A DNA stretch of 64,000 nucleotides from Streptomyces sp. MMBL 11-1 (GTDB lineage Bacteria > Actinomycetota > Actinomycetes > Streptomycetales > Streptomycetaceae), in contig NZ_CP117709.1 of the NCBI RefSeq assembly GCF_028622875.1, positions 496,001-560,000 of the forward strand, written 5' to 3'. The notes below the pieces were generated by a model. The model worked only from the letters and a program-made list of their open reading frames with translations. It did not search any database and was not told the origin of the DNA. The translations under genes and the position numbers were made by a program. The first letter of the stretch is position 1. Every line of letters begins with the position of its first letter. Of this stretch, positions 25,077 to 36,305 are shown piece after piece.

Positions 25077-25553
25077 TCACGTCGCCCAGCGGTCGCAGTT
25101 GTTGCTGTTCGGGGCGACCCAGCGGTGGGAGCTGATGGCGTCGTTGGCCTTGCCTTCGTCCTCGGGGCCGGTGTTGTTGTGGAACTCGTCGTTGTTGAGG
25201 TTGGAGGCGTAGGCCTCGTCCCTCGACAGGCAGATGTGGCCGCCCGCCCAGTCCTGTCCGGTCCCGTTGAAGAACTGGAGCTCGTAGTCGTTCCCCTTGT
25301 TCAGGATCGAGGACGCCTCGTTGGTGTCACCGCCCTGGAAGGGTCCGGAGCTGTTGCCCCAGTCCGAGTCCCAGCTGGCGGAGTTGCCGAGGTGGCTCTC
25401 GCAGTAGGCGTGCTTGTAGGCGTACATGTACCCGGACTTCGCCGCCGTGTAGTTGTCGCTGCAGTTCGCGGCGGCCTGCGCGGTGGTCGCGGGGACGATC
25501 GCTCCGAGGCTCGCGAGGGCGAGAGTCGCCAGGATGGCGGGGATTTTACGCAT
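25077..25553 (-). CDS. Small secreted Cys-containing protein
   Basis: A 158-aa exported protein. Residues 1-28 are a clear Sec signal (KIPAILATLALASLGAIV, cleavage near AQA-A). The mature part is acidic, Asn/Ser/Gly-rich, with four Cys (NCSDN, AYCESH, HICLSR, NCDRW), probably two disulfides, and no transmembrane segment. The composition resembles secreted peptidase-inhibitor or spore-associated proteins of Streptomyces, but I do not recognise a specific family. It is monocistronic and convergent with the kinase gene across a strong terminator. Confidence 0.75.
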   Translation of the reverse strand: MRKIPAILATLALASLGAIVPATTAQAAANCSDNYTAAKSGYMYAYKHAYCESHLGNSASWDSDWGNSSGPFQGGDTNEASSILNKGNDYELQFFNGTGQDWAGGHICLSRDEAYASNLNNDEFHNNTGPEDEGKANDAISSHRWVAPNSNNCDRWAT

Positions 25554-25728
25554 GGCGCGTCACTTCTCCTTCAATAGGGTGCTGCGAAAGGCTCCGTAGC
25601 TGCGATGCTGCGGAAATCCGGGAGGCCAGGGACCGGGCGGTCAGGAGCCGGGCGGTCAGGGACCACGCGGTCAGGTGCCAGAGGCCAGTGGGCAGGGGCC
25701 AGGGGCCAGTGGGGCAGGGGCCAGAGGG

Positions 25729-26697
25729 TCAGGGGCCGGGCAATTCGGTGTTTTCGGGCTGTTGGCCGACGACGCCCTCGGCCCGGGCCAGCGCGGTCAG
25801 TCTCAGGCGCTGGTAGGTCGCGATGTCGTCGCTGTACCGCTGGAGCTTCTTGCCGCGGTATTCCCGTTCGAGGGAGCGTGCCGTATCGCCCAGCGACGTC
25901 TGCACGGAGCAGGTGGCCTCGGCGACCGCCAGTCCGACCTCGGTCGCGTGTGCCCGCGCGGGGCTGAGTCCCCTGGTGAGCACGTACCGCTTCTCGCGGA
26001 TCTCTTCGGGGCTCGCATAGTCGTGGCCTGCCGCGCGCATACAGCGGGACCACGCCCTGACCGCCTTCACCAGGCGCTCGTCCTTGACGAGGTCCGGCAC
26101 ATAGAGGGGGGTCAGGCTCGTGGCGGTCTTCTTGGCGCGGAACCAGGTCTCGGGGTCGCCGTAGAGCCGCTCCCCGGTCTCGGCCCGGCAGCCTTCGCGT
26201 GGGGTCTGGACGGTGCCGCCCGAGGGCAGTTCGACCGACAGCATGCCCTTCGCGGGGTCACCGCTGAGCGCCTGGGAGTAGCGGACGCGCTCCGCTTCCG
26301 ACAGAGCGTTGGCGTACGCGGCGTTCGGGTCGTTCAGACGGGCCCTTTCGGACTTCTTCTCCAGCTCTCCGCCGTAGCCGTGCCTGCGCGCCCAGCCGAC
26401 ATCGCTCAGAACGTAGCCGCCCCCCTTCAGCTCGTCCGCCGTCGGCAGGGACCCGATCCAGTACGGGTGGCCCGCCCGCTTCATGCACTCCTGGGTGAGC
26501 ATCGCCTCGGCACGCTGGATCAGGACCTGTTCCGCGTCCGTCAGATCACGGGTCTCCGCGCCCCGCGCGGCGGCGGCGCGCGGCCGGTCGGATCCGGCCG
26601 GATCGACCGTTGCCCCCGTGGTGCAGCCGACGGCGGTGACCGCGGTGACGGCGGCCAACCCGACACCCGCGCAGACGGAACTAAACATGCCTCTCAT
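25729..26697 (-). CDS. Putative lipoprotein of unknown function
   Basis: A 322-aa predicted lipoprotein. The N-terminal region MRGMFSSVCAGVGLAAVTAV ends in a lipobox-like AVGC (Cys about 25), giving a lipid-anchored extracytoplasmic protein. The mature part is helical with conserved Cys pairs (LTQECMKRAGHPYW, RSRCM-type CMRAAGHDY, EATCSVQ). The two related CMxxAGxxY segments suggest an internal duplication. Start at ATG 26697, preceded by a purine-rich ACGGGGGA. It is divergent from the winged-helix regulator at 26818 with 120 bp between starts. The function is unknown. Confidence 0.75.
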   Translation of the reverse strand: MRGMFSSVCAGVGLAAVTAVTAVGCTTGATVDPAGSDRPRAAAARGAETRDLTDAEQVLIQRAEAMLTQECMKRAGHPYWIGSLPTADELKGGGYVLSDVGWARRHGYGGELEKKSERARLNDPNAAYANALSEAERVRYSQALSGDPAKGMLSVELPSGGTVQTPREGCRAETGERLYGDPETWFRAKKTATSLTPLYVPDLVKDERLVKAVRAWSRCMRAAGHDYASPEEIREKRYVLTRGLSPARAHATEVGLAVAEATCSVQTSLGDTARSLEREYRGKKLQRYSDDIATYQRLRLTALARAEGVVGQQPENTELPGP

Positions 26698-26817
26698 GCC
26701 CGTTGATCCCCCGTTTATCGTGCCCTGACCTCTGCCTCCTACGATCGCCCAGCCGGTGACGGTGAACCAAGGCTGTTGCGCCGCAGCGCAAAAGCTCAGT
26801 TCAGGGGGGAGAACGGG

Positions 26818-27837
26818 ATGCTCCGCATACATTTCAGCGAGGTCGACCTGGCCAGAACCAGACTGGCCGCCGGCCCGGACCCGCTGTGGGAGATCGCCGC
26901 GAGTCTGCACCGGCTCCAGTCCCGCAAGGGCCGGTGGGCCTACGCCGGATGGCACCGGGCGGCACGGGAGCAGTTGCGGGAGAAGGGGCTGGAACGCCTC
27001 GTACGCGGCGTTCTGCTGCCGCTGTATCCCAGAGCCGCGTACTTCCCGGACTTCCTGACTCCGGCACAGGGGGCGGGCGGCATGGCCGCGGGCATGGATT
27101 CGGTGCTGGCCACGACTCCGCACCGGGTCCTCAAGGAGATGGGCATCCTCGACCGGACCATCGGGGCCCCTTCGTGGGCCGGACGACTGGCAGGGCTGGA
27201 AGCCCGCAAGGAGTTCGTGGGGATGTTGCGCGCCTACTACGAGTCCGTCGTCGTCCCGCACACCGAGCAGGTGCAGGCGAGGATCGAGGCCGAGCGGGCG
27301 GCGCGCTGCCGTGCGCTCCTCGACGGCGGCGTGGAGGGCATGCTCGCGGGGCTGGGGCCGCTGCTGCGCTGGCGTCCTCCGGTCCTGGAGGTCACCTACC
27401 CCAAGCAGGCCGAGGACCGGGACCTGTACCTGAGCGGCCGCGGGCTCACGCTCGTCCCCTCGTATTTCAACTGGGGTGAGCCCGTCGCCTTCGCCGACCC
27501 GGAACTGCCGCCCGTGCTCTGGTACTCGCTGCTCCATGAGTCGGACGCTTCCGACAGCTCCGGGGGGAGCGCGGACGCTCCCGGGCAGCCCTTGACCACC
27601 CTGCTCGGGCGGGCCCGGGCGATCGCCCTGTGCGCCGTGTCCGCCGGCGCCACGACCGGTGAGATCGCGCGCGCCGCCGGGGTGTCGGCCTCCTCCGCCA
27701 GCAGACACGCGACGGCGTTGCGCGACGCGGGACTCGTCACCAGCGTCCGCAGCGGCCCGACCGTGCTGCACACGCTCACACCGGCGGGCGCGTCCGTGAT
27801 CCGGGCAGCCACCGGAGCGGGCCGTCGGGCAGGGTGA
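26818..27837 (+). CDS. Winged-helix (ArsR-like) transcriptional regulator
   Basis: A 339-aa regulator of a type common in Streptomyces. The C-terminal ~75 residues form the winged helix: RARAIALCAVSAGATTGEIA, AAGVSASSASRHATALRDAG (recognition helix SSASRHATAL), then LVTSVRSGPTVLHTLTPAG as the wing. The N-terminal ~260 residues are a helical region with LTLVPSYFNWG, typical of this family and possibly a ligand-binding or dimer domain. The start is ATG at 26818 after GGGGGAGAA. It is divergent from the lipoprotein gene. It could regulate either neighbour; the target is not known. Confidence 0.8.
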   Translation: MLRIHFSEVDLARTRLAAGPDPLWEIAASLHRLQSRKGRWAYAGWHRAAREQLREKGLERLVRGVLLPLYPRAAYFPDFLTPAQGAGGMAAGMDSVLATTPHRVLKEMGILDRTIGAPSWAGRLAGLEARKEFVGMLRAYYESVVVPHTEQVQARIEAERAARCRALLDGGVEGMLAGLGPLLRWRPPVLEVTYPKQAEDRDLYLSGRGLTLVPSYFNWGEPVAFADPELPPVLWYSLLHESDASDSSGGSADAPGQPLTTLLGRARAIALCAVSAGATTGEIARAAGVSASSASRHATALRDAGLVTSVRSGPTVLHTLTPAGASVIRAATGAGRRAG

Positions 27838-27878
27838 CGGGCAGGAGAGCCCGGCTGCTCGGCGCCCCGGACCGGTAT

Positions 27879-27911
27879 GACGACGCCCGGCCGGTCCGGC
27901 CGGGCGTCGTC
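27879..27911. terminator. Bidirectional terminator, 14-bp perfect stem
   Basis: GACGACGCCCGGCC pairs with GGCCGGGCGTCGTC across a 5-nt loop; CCGGTA / TACCGG extends the stem outward after a small bulge. It lies between the convergent regulator and PIG-L genes. Confidence 0.8.
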
Positions 27912-27953
27912 GTACCGGACTACCGCACGATGTACGGCGCGGACATGCGCGCC

Positions 27954-28028
27954 GGTACGTCCACGGGTGGGACGCCGGTACGCCTACGGCGCAGGCCCCC
28001 GGTACGTCCATGGCGCAGCGGTACGTCC
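27954..28028. repeat. Four imperfect direct repeats around GGTACGTCC
   Basis: GGTACG(T/C)C(C/T) followed by (A/G)(T/C)GG-(N)GC-like bases occurs at 27954, 27977, 28001 and 28020, spaced 23, 24 and 19 bp. It lies between the terminator and the stop of the PIG-L gene, in a stretch without a gene. Confidence 0.5.
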
Positions 28029-28049
28029 GGGGCGCAGGGGACGGGCGGG

Positions 28050-28883
28050 TCAGCGGAGTCCGGCGAAAAGGTCCTTCTCGGGCACGGACGTGCCGGTGGG
28101 GTCCTGCACGCGCAGGAAGGTCTCCATGCCCATCAGCTCGCCGAACCTCTCCTTGCCCATCTTGAGGAAGAAGATGTTCTCGCCCTGACTGGCGTGCGCG
28201 GCCAGGGCGTCGAACTTCTGGCCGCTGAACGCGGTGGTGTCCACCCAGGTGGTGATCTCGTCGTCGGGGAGGCCGATCTCGGCCATCGCGGCTGCCTCGG
28301 CGGGATCCGGTTCGGGCATGTCCTCGTGGAACTCGCGCATGGCCTCCTCGAACCGCCGCATCGTCGAGTGGGGCATCGTCGTCCAGTACACCTTCGGCGT
28401 CAGCTCGGTCATCTCCAGCGCCGCCATGGTGATGCGGTGGGCCTGGATGTGGTCGGGGTGGCCGTAGAAGCCGTTCTCGTCGTAGGTGACGACGACATCG
28501 GGGCGGTAGTGCCGCATGAGCTCCGCGAGTCGGGCGGCGCCCTTCTCCACCGGGGTCTGCCAGAACGATCCGGGAGCCTCGTTGCTCGGCCAGCCGATCA
28601 TCCCGGAGTCGGCGTAGTCCAGCGTCTCCAGATCGCTGATCCGGAGGACGTCGCAACTCTCCTCCAGCTCCCGACGGCGCATCGAGGCGACGGCCGCCGG
28701 ATCGTGTCCGGGGTCGCCGGGCTTGACACCCCCCGGTCCGTCACCGCAGCCGCCGTCGGTACACGTCACGAGAACCGTGCGTATGCCTTCCGCCGCGTAC
28801 CGCGCAAGGACCCCTCCGGTTCCGGTGGCCTCGTCGTCGGGGTGGGCGTGCACTGCCATGAGAGTCAAGGGCCGGTCGGTCAT
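28050..28883 (-). CDS. PIG-L family zinc deacetylase (LmbE-like)
   Basis: A 277-aa zinc-dependent N-deacetylase of the GlcNAc-PI deacetylase/LmbE group. Metal ligands are in AVHAHPDDEATG (His-Pro-Asp-Asp) and GFYGHPDHIQAHR. MshB and Mca of mycothiol metabolism belong to the same family. The C-terminal ENIFFLKMGKERFGELMGME region resembles Mca/MshB-like actinobacterial members, yet the substrate cannot be fixed from sequence. Start ATG at 28883 with GGGAGGA upstream. The 391-bp region up to the divergent phosphoesterase gene holds a pentanucleotide repeat and probably both promoters. Confidence 0.85.
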   Translation of the reverse strand: MTDRPLTLMAVHAHPDDEATGTGGVLARYAAEGIRTVLVTCTDGGCGDGPGGVKPGDPGHDPAAVASMRRRELEESCDVLRISDLETLDYADSGMIGWPSNEAPGSFWQTPVEKGAARLAELMRHYRPDVVVTYDENGFYGHPDHIQAHRITMAALEMTELTPKVYWTTMPHSTMRRFEEAMREFHEDMPEPDPAEAAAMAEIGLPDDEITTWVDTTAFSGQKFDALAAHASQGENIFFLKMGKERFGELMGMETFLRVQDPTGTSVPEKDLFAGLR

Positions 28884-29170
28884 GAAAAGGTCCTCCCGCA
28901 GAGATACGTCGTGGTCCGGGCCGGCGGCGTGGGTGCGTGCGTGACACGATCCCGGGGCCCGGAATCCCGACGGGGCGGACGGCCCCGCGGCCCCCGTGTC
29001 CCCCCGCCCGCACGGCGCCGGTCCCTTGAACGGTGCAACCGCGCCGACAGGGCCGACTGTTCCCGACCGGGCCCACCATTCTCGACAGGGAGCACCGGAG
29101 CGGGGGCAGGGCATGGACGTTGGTGTCATGTCGGGCCGCGGGCTGACGGCCGGTACACCGTCCGGGCCGG

Positions 29171-29200
29171 GCTGTCCTGTGCTGTGCTGTGCTGTGCTGT
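29171..29200. repeat. Pentanucleotide microsatellite (GCTGT)6
   Basis: Six tandem GCTGT units (the second is CCTGT) lie about 75 bp upstream of the metallophosphoesterase start, followed by GCCATAAACA. A run of this length is prone to slippage and may alter promoter spacing. Confidence 0.8.
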
Positions 29201-29274
29201 GCCATAAACACCGCACGGCTCCGCCCGGCTCCGTCAGGGCACGATCCGCGGGACAGCGCATCAGGAGGGGAAGC

Positions 29275-30489
29275 ATGACCGAGACCAGCGACACCCGGTC
29301 CGACGCCGGTGAAGCACCCGGGGCGCCACGGAGCCGGCTCCAGCGTCTGATGCGCTACATCCCACTGGTCGCCCCCGTCCTGCTGTGGACCGTGCCGTGC
29401 TGGGTTCTTCTGCACACCGGCCAGCACTGGCCGATCCCCGTCACCCTGACCGGCACCGCGCTGTTCGCCCTCGGCCTGGCCGGTATGCCGCTCGCGATGG
29501 TGCGCGGCCACGGCCGGCGACAGCAGGACCGGGCGGCGATCATCGGTGACACGCTGCTGGGCTGCGTCTGGACCCTGTTCACCTGGTCCGTTCTGCTCGG
29601 AGTCCTGCTGCGGCTCGCCCTGACCGTGGGCGGCGTCGGTGACGGGCAGGACCGGGCGCGCGTGGTCACCTGGGCCGTCCTCGGCGTCGCCGCCACGCTG
29701 CTCGCCTGGGGGTACGCCGAGGCACGGCGCGTGCCACGTGTGCGCCGGCTCGACGTGCGGCTCCCGCGCCTGGGGGCGGGGCTGGACGGGACCCGCGTCG
29801 TCCTGATCACCGACACCCACTACGGTCCGCTCGACCGCGCCCGCTGGTCGGCGCGGGTCTGCGAGACGGTGAATTCCCTGGAGGCCGACCTGGTCTGCCA
29901 CACCGGCGACATCGCGGACGGCACGGCCGAACGCCGTCGCGCACAGGCCGCCCCGCTGGGTACCGTGCGGGCGACCCGGGCCCGGGTCTACGTCACCGGT
30001 AACCACGAGTACTACAGCGAGGCCCAGGGCTGGGTCGACCTGATGGACGAGCTGGGCTGGGAGCCGCTGCGCAATCGCCATCTGCTGCTCGAACGCGGCG
30101 GTGACACCCTCGTGGTCGCCGGCGTCGACGACGTCACCGCCGAGTCCTCCGGACTGGCGGGCCACCGCGCCCACCTCGCCGGAGCCCTGCACGGCGCCGA
30201 CCCCGGTCTCCCCGTCCTCCTCCTCGCCCATCAGCCCAAGTTCATCGACCGCGCGGCGGCCCACGGCATCGACCTCCAGCTCTCCGGGCACACCCACGGC
30301 GGCCAGATCTGGCCCTTCCACTACCTGGTCCGCCTCGACCAGCCGTCCGTAGCCGGCCTCAGCCGCCACGGCGATCGCACTCTCCTCTACACCAGCCGCG
30401 GCACCGGCTTCTGGGGCCCGCCCTTCCGCGTCTTCGCCCCGAGCGAGATCACCCTGCTCGTGCTCCGCTCCCCGCAGCCGTCCGGCTGA
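29275..30489 (+). CDS. Membrane-anchored metallophosphoesterase (YkuE-like)
   Basis: A 404-aa protein. The N-terminal ~150 residues contain four hydrophobic segments. The catalytic calcineurin-like domain follows, with the metal motifs LITDTHYGPLD, HTGDIADG, VTGNHEYYS, LLAHQPKF and SGHTHGGQIWP. These are the five blocks of the family. Related proteins (YkuE/YaeI) hydrolyse lipid or nucleotide phosphoesters near the membrane. The start is ATG at 29275 after AGGAGGGG. It is probably monocistronic; the fur gene converges on it 13 bp downstream. Confidence 0.88.
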   Translation: MTETSDTRSDAGEAPGAPRSRLQRLMRYIPLVAPVLLWTVPCWVLLHTGQHWPIPVTLTGTALFALGLAGMPLAMVRGHGRRQQDRAAIIGDTLLGCVWTLFTWSVLLGVLLRLALTVGGVGDGQDRARVVTWAVLGVAATLLAWGYAEARRVPRVRRLDVRLPRLGAGLDGTRVVLITDTHYGPLDRARWSARVCETVNSLEADLVCHTGDIADGTAERRRAQAAPLGTVRATRARVYVTGNHEYYSEAQGWVDLMDELGWEPLRNRHLLLERGGDTLVVAGVDDVTAESSGLAGHRAHLAGALHGADPGLPVLLLAHQPKFIDRAAAHGIDLQLSGHTHGGQIWPFHYLVRLDQPSVAGLSRHGDRTLLYTSRGTGFWGPPFRVFAPSEITLLVLRSPQPSG

Positions 30490-30502
30490 CGTGCGCCGGC
30501 GG

Positions 30503-33542
<3,040 letters not shown>

Positions 33543-33547
33543 CCGCG

Positions 33548-33586
33548 CGGCCGGGGCCCGCCGCCTGCTCGGCGCGGCCCCGGCCG
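33548..33586 (+). terminator. Terminator after katG
   Basis: A perfect 11-bp stem, CGGCCGGGGCC / GGCCCCGGCCG with a 17-nt loop, lies 5 bp after the katG stop, before the convergent gene ending at 33693. Confidence 0.65.
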
Positions 33587-33692
33587 AGCCTGCGGCCGCG
33601 CGGGGGCGAGGCTTCGCTGTGGTCCCGGCACAGGGCACGCGGAGAGGGACAGCAAGAGCGGCCAGGAGCGGCGACGCCCGGCCGCTGTCCTG

Positions 33693-34214
33693 CTACCAGC
33701 CGGTCTTCACCGCGTTGTAGGCCGTACGGCAATCGGCGTTGGTAGCCTCCGCGGCCAGCTTCTCCATGGAGTTCGTCCAGACCTTCTTGGCCAGCTTCTC
33801 CAGCTCACGGGTCTCGGCGGGCACGTTCGGGGCGTACTTCTTGATCGTTGCCAGTGAGGACCTGGCGAACTTGTTGCACACGGGTCCGGCGGCGTTCCGG
33901 TAGCGGGTGTCCAGGTCCGCCGCTACGGCCTGGCCGTTCTGCGTCGCCCAGGTGTTCCAGGCCGCGCACGCCGCCTCGGTGAACACCGCCTGGTCGGCCT
34001 CGCTCAGCCCCAGCACCTCGCCCAGCATGGTGTTCTTGGCCTTGTCGGGGACCGTGAAGTCCACGACGGGGAACTTGTCGAGGGTTTCGAGCAGCGCCTC
34101 CTGACAGGCGGGAGGCAGCGGGGCCGCCTGGGCGGTGGAGGGGGCGGCCAGGGCGGAGACGGACAGGAGAGCCGCGGTGAGGGCGGCGCGCTGGACGGTA
34201 CGCGAAAGAGTCAT
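33693..34214 (-). CDS. Small secreted protein of unknown function
   Basis: A 173-aa exported protein with a clear Sec signal (residues 1-30; LTAALLSVSALAAPSTAQA then A). The mature part is helical and lacks transmembrane segments. It has four Cys (PACQEAL, EAACAAW, PVCNKFA, ADCRTAY) likely to pair as two disulfides. I do not recognise a family. AAGGAG precedes the ATG at 34214. It lies 3' of the ABC permease gene on the same strand, 182 bp apart, so co-transcription is uncertain. Confidence 0.75.
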   Translation of the reverse strand: MTLSRTVQRAALTAALLSVSALAAPSTAQAAPLPPACQEALLETLDKFPVVDFTVPDKAKNTMLGEVLGLSEADQAVFTEAACAAWNTWATQNGQAVAADLDTRYRNAAGPVCNKFARSSLATIKKYAPNVPAETRELEKLAKKVWTNSMEKLAAEATNADCRTAYNAVKTGW

Positions 34215-34396
34215 GGGGCAGTGCTCCTTGCACGGGGAGTGTGGCGGTACGGGCACCACGTCAGCGCCCGACGGCTTCAGAACGATCACCGCCTTTCGCA
34301 GGTCACGGGCCTTTCGCCGGAACAAGCCGGGGCACACGGGCTCGTCGGCCGTCCGTGCGACGGGCGAAGAGGCCGGGCCTTCCGGCCGTCCCGGGA

Positions 34397-35278
34397 TCAC
34401 CCGGGCCCCACGTGTTCCGCGGACGGGCCGGACTCCGCCGCGGGCAGGGGCGCGCGCGGGCCCTCGGCCGTCCCGCGTCCGCGTCCGCGAGGAGAGGGAA
34501 TCCCTCTCGTCCGTCCCGTCCGGAGCGCGTTGCGGGTCCGCCGGCGGAACACCAGGAACCCGGCCGACGCGGCGCCGACGAGCCAGAGGCCCTGGATCAC
34601 GAGCCCTCGGGCGGCCGAGGCGTCGGAGAAGGCCGCGGACATGCTGGCCTGCACAGCTCCGTACGTCGGGAGGAAACGCACGACGGCGCTGTCCGACCCG
34701 GAGCTGGAGAGGGGGTTCTGCAGGGCGACGTCGAGGATGCTGATCATCAGGATGGCGAACATGCCCTCGACCTCCCGGCGGAGTACCGATCCGAAGACCA
34801 CGCCGAGCGCGCCGTAGGTCAGAGCCGCGCAGAACAGGGCGGCGGCGAGGAGAAGGGGCTGTCGCGGCGGCCAGGCGACTGCGACGACGACCGTGGCGTA
34901 CGCCGAGACGGCGATACAGACCAGCGTGAGCGCGGAGAGCTTGGCGAGGACGAGGTGATACCGAGGGTAGCCCGCCATCGCCAGGCGGCGGTCGAAAGCG
35001 CCTCCCGTGAAGGTGGCCGCGAACATCATGAACCCGGCGATCAGTGTGACCGCGTTCAGCGCACCGGTGATCTGGGTGAGGTGGTTGCCGGGCGGGGACA
35101 GGATCTCGCCGGTGGCCCGGAGGCGGAACGGGGCCGGCTGATCGGGAATGGTCACATAGGCGAGAGCGATCCATACGGGGATGTACACGACCACCAGCAG
35201 CATCGCGAACCGGTTGCGGGCGTGCCCGGTCAACGCGTACCGGGACGCCGTGACGAACAGGAGCCAGTGCCGCCTCAC
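34397..35278 (-). CDS. ABC-2-type transporter permease
   Basis: A 293-aa integral membrane protein with about six hydrophobic segments (MLLVVVYIPVWIALAYVTI, LIAGFMMFAATFTGGAF, LTLVCIAVSAYATVVVAVAW, LYGAL-type ALTYGALGVVFGSVL, and two more). It is the permease half of an ABC-2 exporter. The GTG at 35278 overlaps the stop of the ATPase gene as GTGA. The C-terminal ~40 residues are a P/R/G-rich cytoplasmic tail. Its position next to the lipid-synthase cluster makes an export role for the product conceivable, but no sequence evidence ties them. Confidence 0.8.
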   Translation of the reverse strand: MRRHWLLFVTASRYALTGHARNRFAMLLVVVYIPVWIALAYVTIPDQPAPFRLRATGEILSPPGNHLTQITGALNAVTLIAGFMMFAATFTGGAFDRRLAMAGYPRYHLVLAKLSALTLVCIAVSAYATVVVAVAWPPRQPLLLAAALFCAALTYGALGVVFGSVLRREVEGMFAILMISILDVALQNPLSSSGSDSAVVRFLPTYGAVQASMSAAFSDASAARGLVIQGLWLVGAASAGFLVFRRRTRNALRTGRTRGIPSPRGRGRGTAEGPRAPLPAAESGPSAEHVGPG

Positions 35279-35889
35279 GCCGCCGCCTCCGTGGGCCGTT
35301 CCGGGCGGTGGAGACGCCCGTTCTCCAGGCGCCAGAGCAGATCCAGCCGGTCGATGTCGTACGCCAGGTGCGAGACGACCAGGACCGAACGCCCGGCGTC
35401 GCGCAGCCTCGTCGCCAGCTCCCAGAAGCGCAGATACGTCTCCCAGTCGAACCCCTGGTAGGGCTCGTCCAGCAGGAGCACGTCCGGATCGTGCATGAGT
35501 GCCAGGGTCAGGTTCAGCTTCTGCCGCGAGCCCCCGCTGAGCAGGCCCGCACGCCGGTCGAGGTACTCGGTGAAGGCCAGGGTCTCCATCACCTCTTCGG
35601 CCCGCCGCAGGTCCGCGAGACCGAACGCGCTCTTGAAGAGGTCGAGATGCTGGCGGACGGTGAAGGAGTCGTCCAGAACCACGGACTGCGGGCAGTAGCC
35701 GAACCTGCCGTGGTGACGCACCGAACCCCGGTCCGGCCTGAGTTCACCCGAGAGAATCTTCAGCAGCGTCGTCTTGCCCGCGCCGTTCTCCCCGACGATT
35801 CCGGCGAGGGTGCCGGGCCGTAGCCGGAGGTCGACTCCCCGGAGAACGGCGTGCTGCCGGTAGGAGTGGTGCACATCGTGGACGTCCAT
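35275..35889 (-). CDS. ABC transporter ATP-binding protein
   Basis: A 204-aa ATPase subunit. Walker A is IVGENGAGKTTLLKIL, the Q-loop YCPQSVVLDD, the signature LLSGGSRQKLNL, Walker B PDVLLLDEPYQGFD, and the switch His in VVSHLAYD. The signature LSGGS-RQ is standard. It pairs with the ABC-2 permease whose start overlaps its stop. It is divergent from the flavin monooxygenase gene, with 416 bp between. Confidence 0.92.
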   Translation of the reverse strand: MDVHDVHHSYRQHAVLRGVDLRLRPGTLAGIVGENGAGKTTLLKILSGELRPDRGSVRHHGRFGYCPQSVVLDDSFTVRQHLDLFKSAFGLADLRRAEEVMETLAFTEYLDRRAGLLSGGSRQKLNLTLALMHDPDVLLLDEPYQGFDWETYLRFWELATRLRDAGRSVLVVSHLAYDIDRLDLLWRLENGRLHRPERPTEAAA

Positions 35890-36305
35890 CGTCTCGCTCC
35901 GTCGTACCAGGTCTTCGCTACGGCCGCGGAACCCCTCCTCGGCCGGCCGGTCGGCGGGCGCCCGGCCCGGCGCCCGGCCAGAAGGTGTCCGGCCGGGTCG
36001 TGTCCGCGAAGTCCCGCCTGCTCGGCGGCCTCCGGGCGGACGGCGCTACGGTCGCGACACGCCCTGGGCGGAACCGATCCGCTCGTGCCCAACGAGCCGG
36101 CCGCGCGGCGGAAACGGCACCGCACACGCGCCCGCCCGCCCGGCGTCAACCCGGCGCACCACCCGTCACGCGTGCGACGGGACTACCGCCGACAACCGCT
36201 CCCGGGGCGGCGGGCGGTGGCTAGCGTGACCCGCTCCACGCACCGGTGCCACGGGCATGGAGCCGTCGTCACACACAGGTACGCACAGGGAGAGGCCGGT
36301 CAGCC
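35890..36305. other. Divergent intergenic region before the monooxygenase gene
   Basis: A 416-bp region that must hold promoters for the ABC operon and the monooxygenase. It is rich in GC-only short repeats (GCGCCCGGCC twice near 35957-35980) but I see no clear gene, promoter or operator. Confidence 0.4.
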
